DNA of 32,795 bases from positions 1 through 32,795 of the forward strand of contig JAOZMN010000001.1 of NCBI GenBank assembly GCA_029934265.1, read 5' to 3'. This DNA is from Bacteroidales bacterium (GTDB lineage Bacteria > Bacteroidota > Bacteroidia > Bacteroidales > JAADGE01). Under the pieces are notes generated by a model. It was not told the origin of the DNA, searched no databases, and saw only the letters and a list, made by a program, of their open reading frames with translations. The position numbers and the translations under genes are program-made. Shown here piece after piece: positions 32,746 to 32,795 of the stretch. Each line of letters begins with the position of its first letter. Position 1 is the first letter of the stretch.

Positions 32746-32795
32746 GAGTTCGGTCTAAAAAGACCCTTAGGGTTTGATTTAACAAAAATTAACAA
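32746..32795 (-). mobile_element. 131-bp MITE-like element, copy 9, cut by the window edge
   Basis: The first 50 bases of a reverse-oriented copy are present: GAGTTCGGTCTAAAAAG, then ACCCTTAGGGTTTGATTTAAC. The left flank AATAAA (32740-32745) is the expected direct repeat, so AATAAA or a close match should follow the missing end. Confidence 0.9.

Noticed and set aside
263..32795. The repeated ACCCTTAGGG blocks as a CRISPR array
   Set aside because: Copies are kilobases apart, have inverted termini and target duplications, and are not separated by uniform spacers. No cas gene is present.

Overview
The window looks like chromosomal DNA from an AT-rich member of the Bacteroidota. Three things point there: a TonB-dependent receptor with an STN domain next to a FecR-type anti-sigma factor and a DUF4249 lipoprotein; matches to the Bacteroidota -7 promoter motif TAnnTTTG upstream of several genes, with little Shine-Dalgarno signal; and a SpoIIE phosphatase carrying N-terminal TPR repeats. 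No rRNA, tRNA, CRISPR array or transposase gene was seen.

Layout. 1-253 is the 3' end of a DUF58 gene. 431-6158 (minus) holds a DUF4249 lipoprotein, a TonB receptor, a FecR anti-sigma factor and dusB. 6479-12813 is housekeeping: nadB, a thioredoxin/glutaredoxin fusion, an orphan groES, folK, rlmH, nadC, rpe and a GmhB-like HAD phosphatase. 12869-18337 (minus) is carA-carB, split by a translationally coupled two-gene insert: an unknown protein and a uracil-DNA-glycosylase-like protein. 19113-26227 (plus) is a sulfur-metabolism cluster: a Tat-exported molybdopterin oxidoreductase, a four-cluster ferredoxin subunit, an NrfD/PsrC membrane subunit, two half-size YeeE/YedE sulfur transporters and two membrane-anchored rhodanese paralogues. 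26548-32630 holds a methyltransferase, a TPR-SpoIIE phosphatase, a hemerythrin-like protein, a polyprenyl-phosphate sugar transferase and GDP-L-fucose synthase.

The most striking structure is not a gene. A 131-bp non-coding element with about 17-bp terminal inverted repeats (GAGTTC..., ...GAACTC) and a conserved internal hairpin (AGACCCTTAGGGTTT / AAACCCTAAGGGTCT) occurs nine times, the last cut by the window edge. Five copies are flanked by perfect 6-bp direct repeats and two more by 5/6 matches, so this is a MITE-like mobile family. Copies sit immediately after genes. In rpe and in the GDP-fucose synthase gene the element end supplies the last codons and the stop codon. One copy is inserted inside a second, unrelated repeat family (called R2 here). 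R2 is about 90-105 bp and begins at the TAA stop codon of the upstream gene with a small GGTC/GACC hairpin. A third, 40-bp repeat (R3) occurs twice at 38/40 identity, once inside the predicted N-terminus of the TonB receptor.

The best candidate for an undescribed protein mechanism is the sulfur cluster. Both rhodaneses are exactly 220 residues, have one N-terminal membrane segment, carry serine where the catalytic cysteine should be, and end in a flexible charged tail closing with EGGC. In the first, that terminal cysteine is the only cysteine in the protein. I infer a periplasmic sulfur relay in which a C-terminal swinging cysteine carries sulfane sulfur between the reductase, the YeeE channels and the rhodanese domains.
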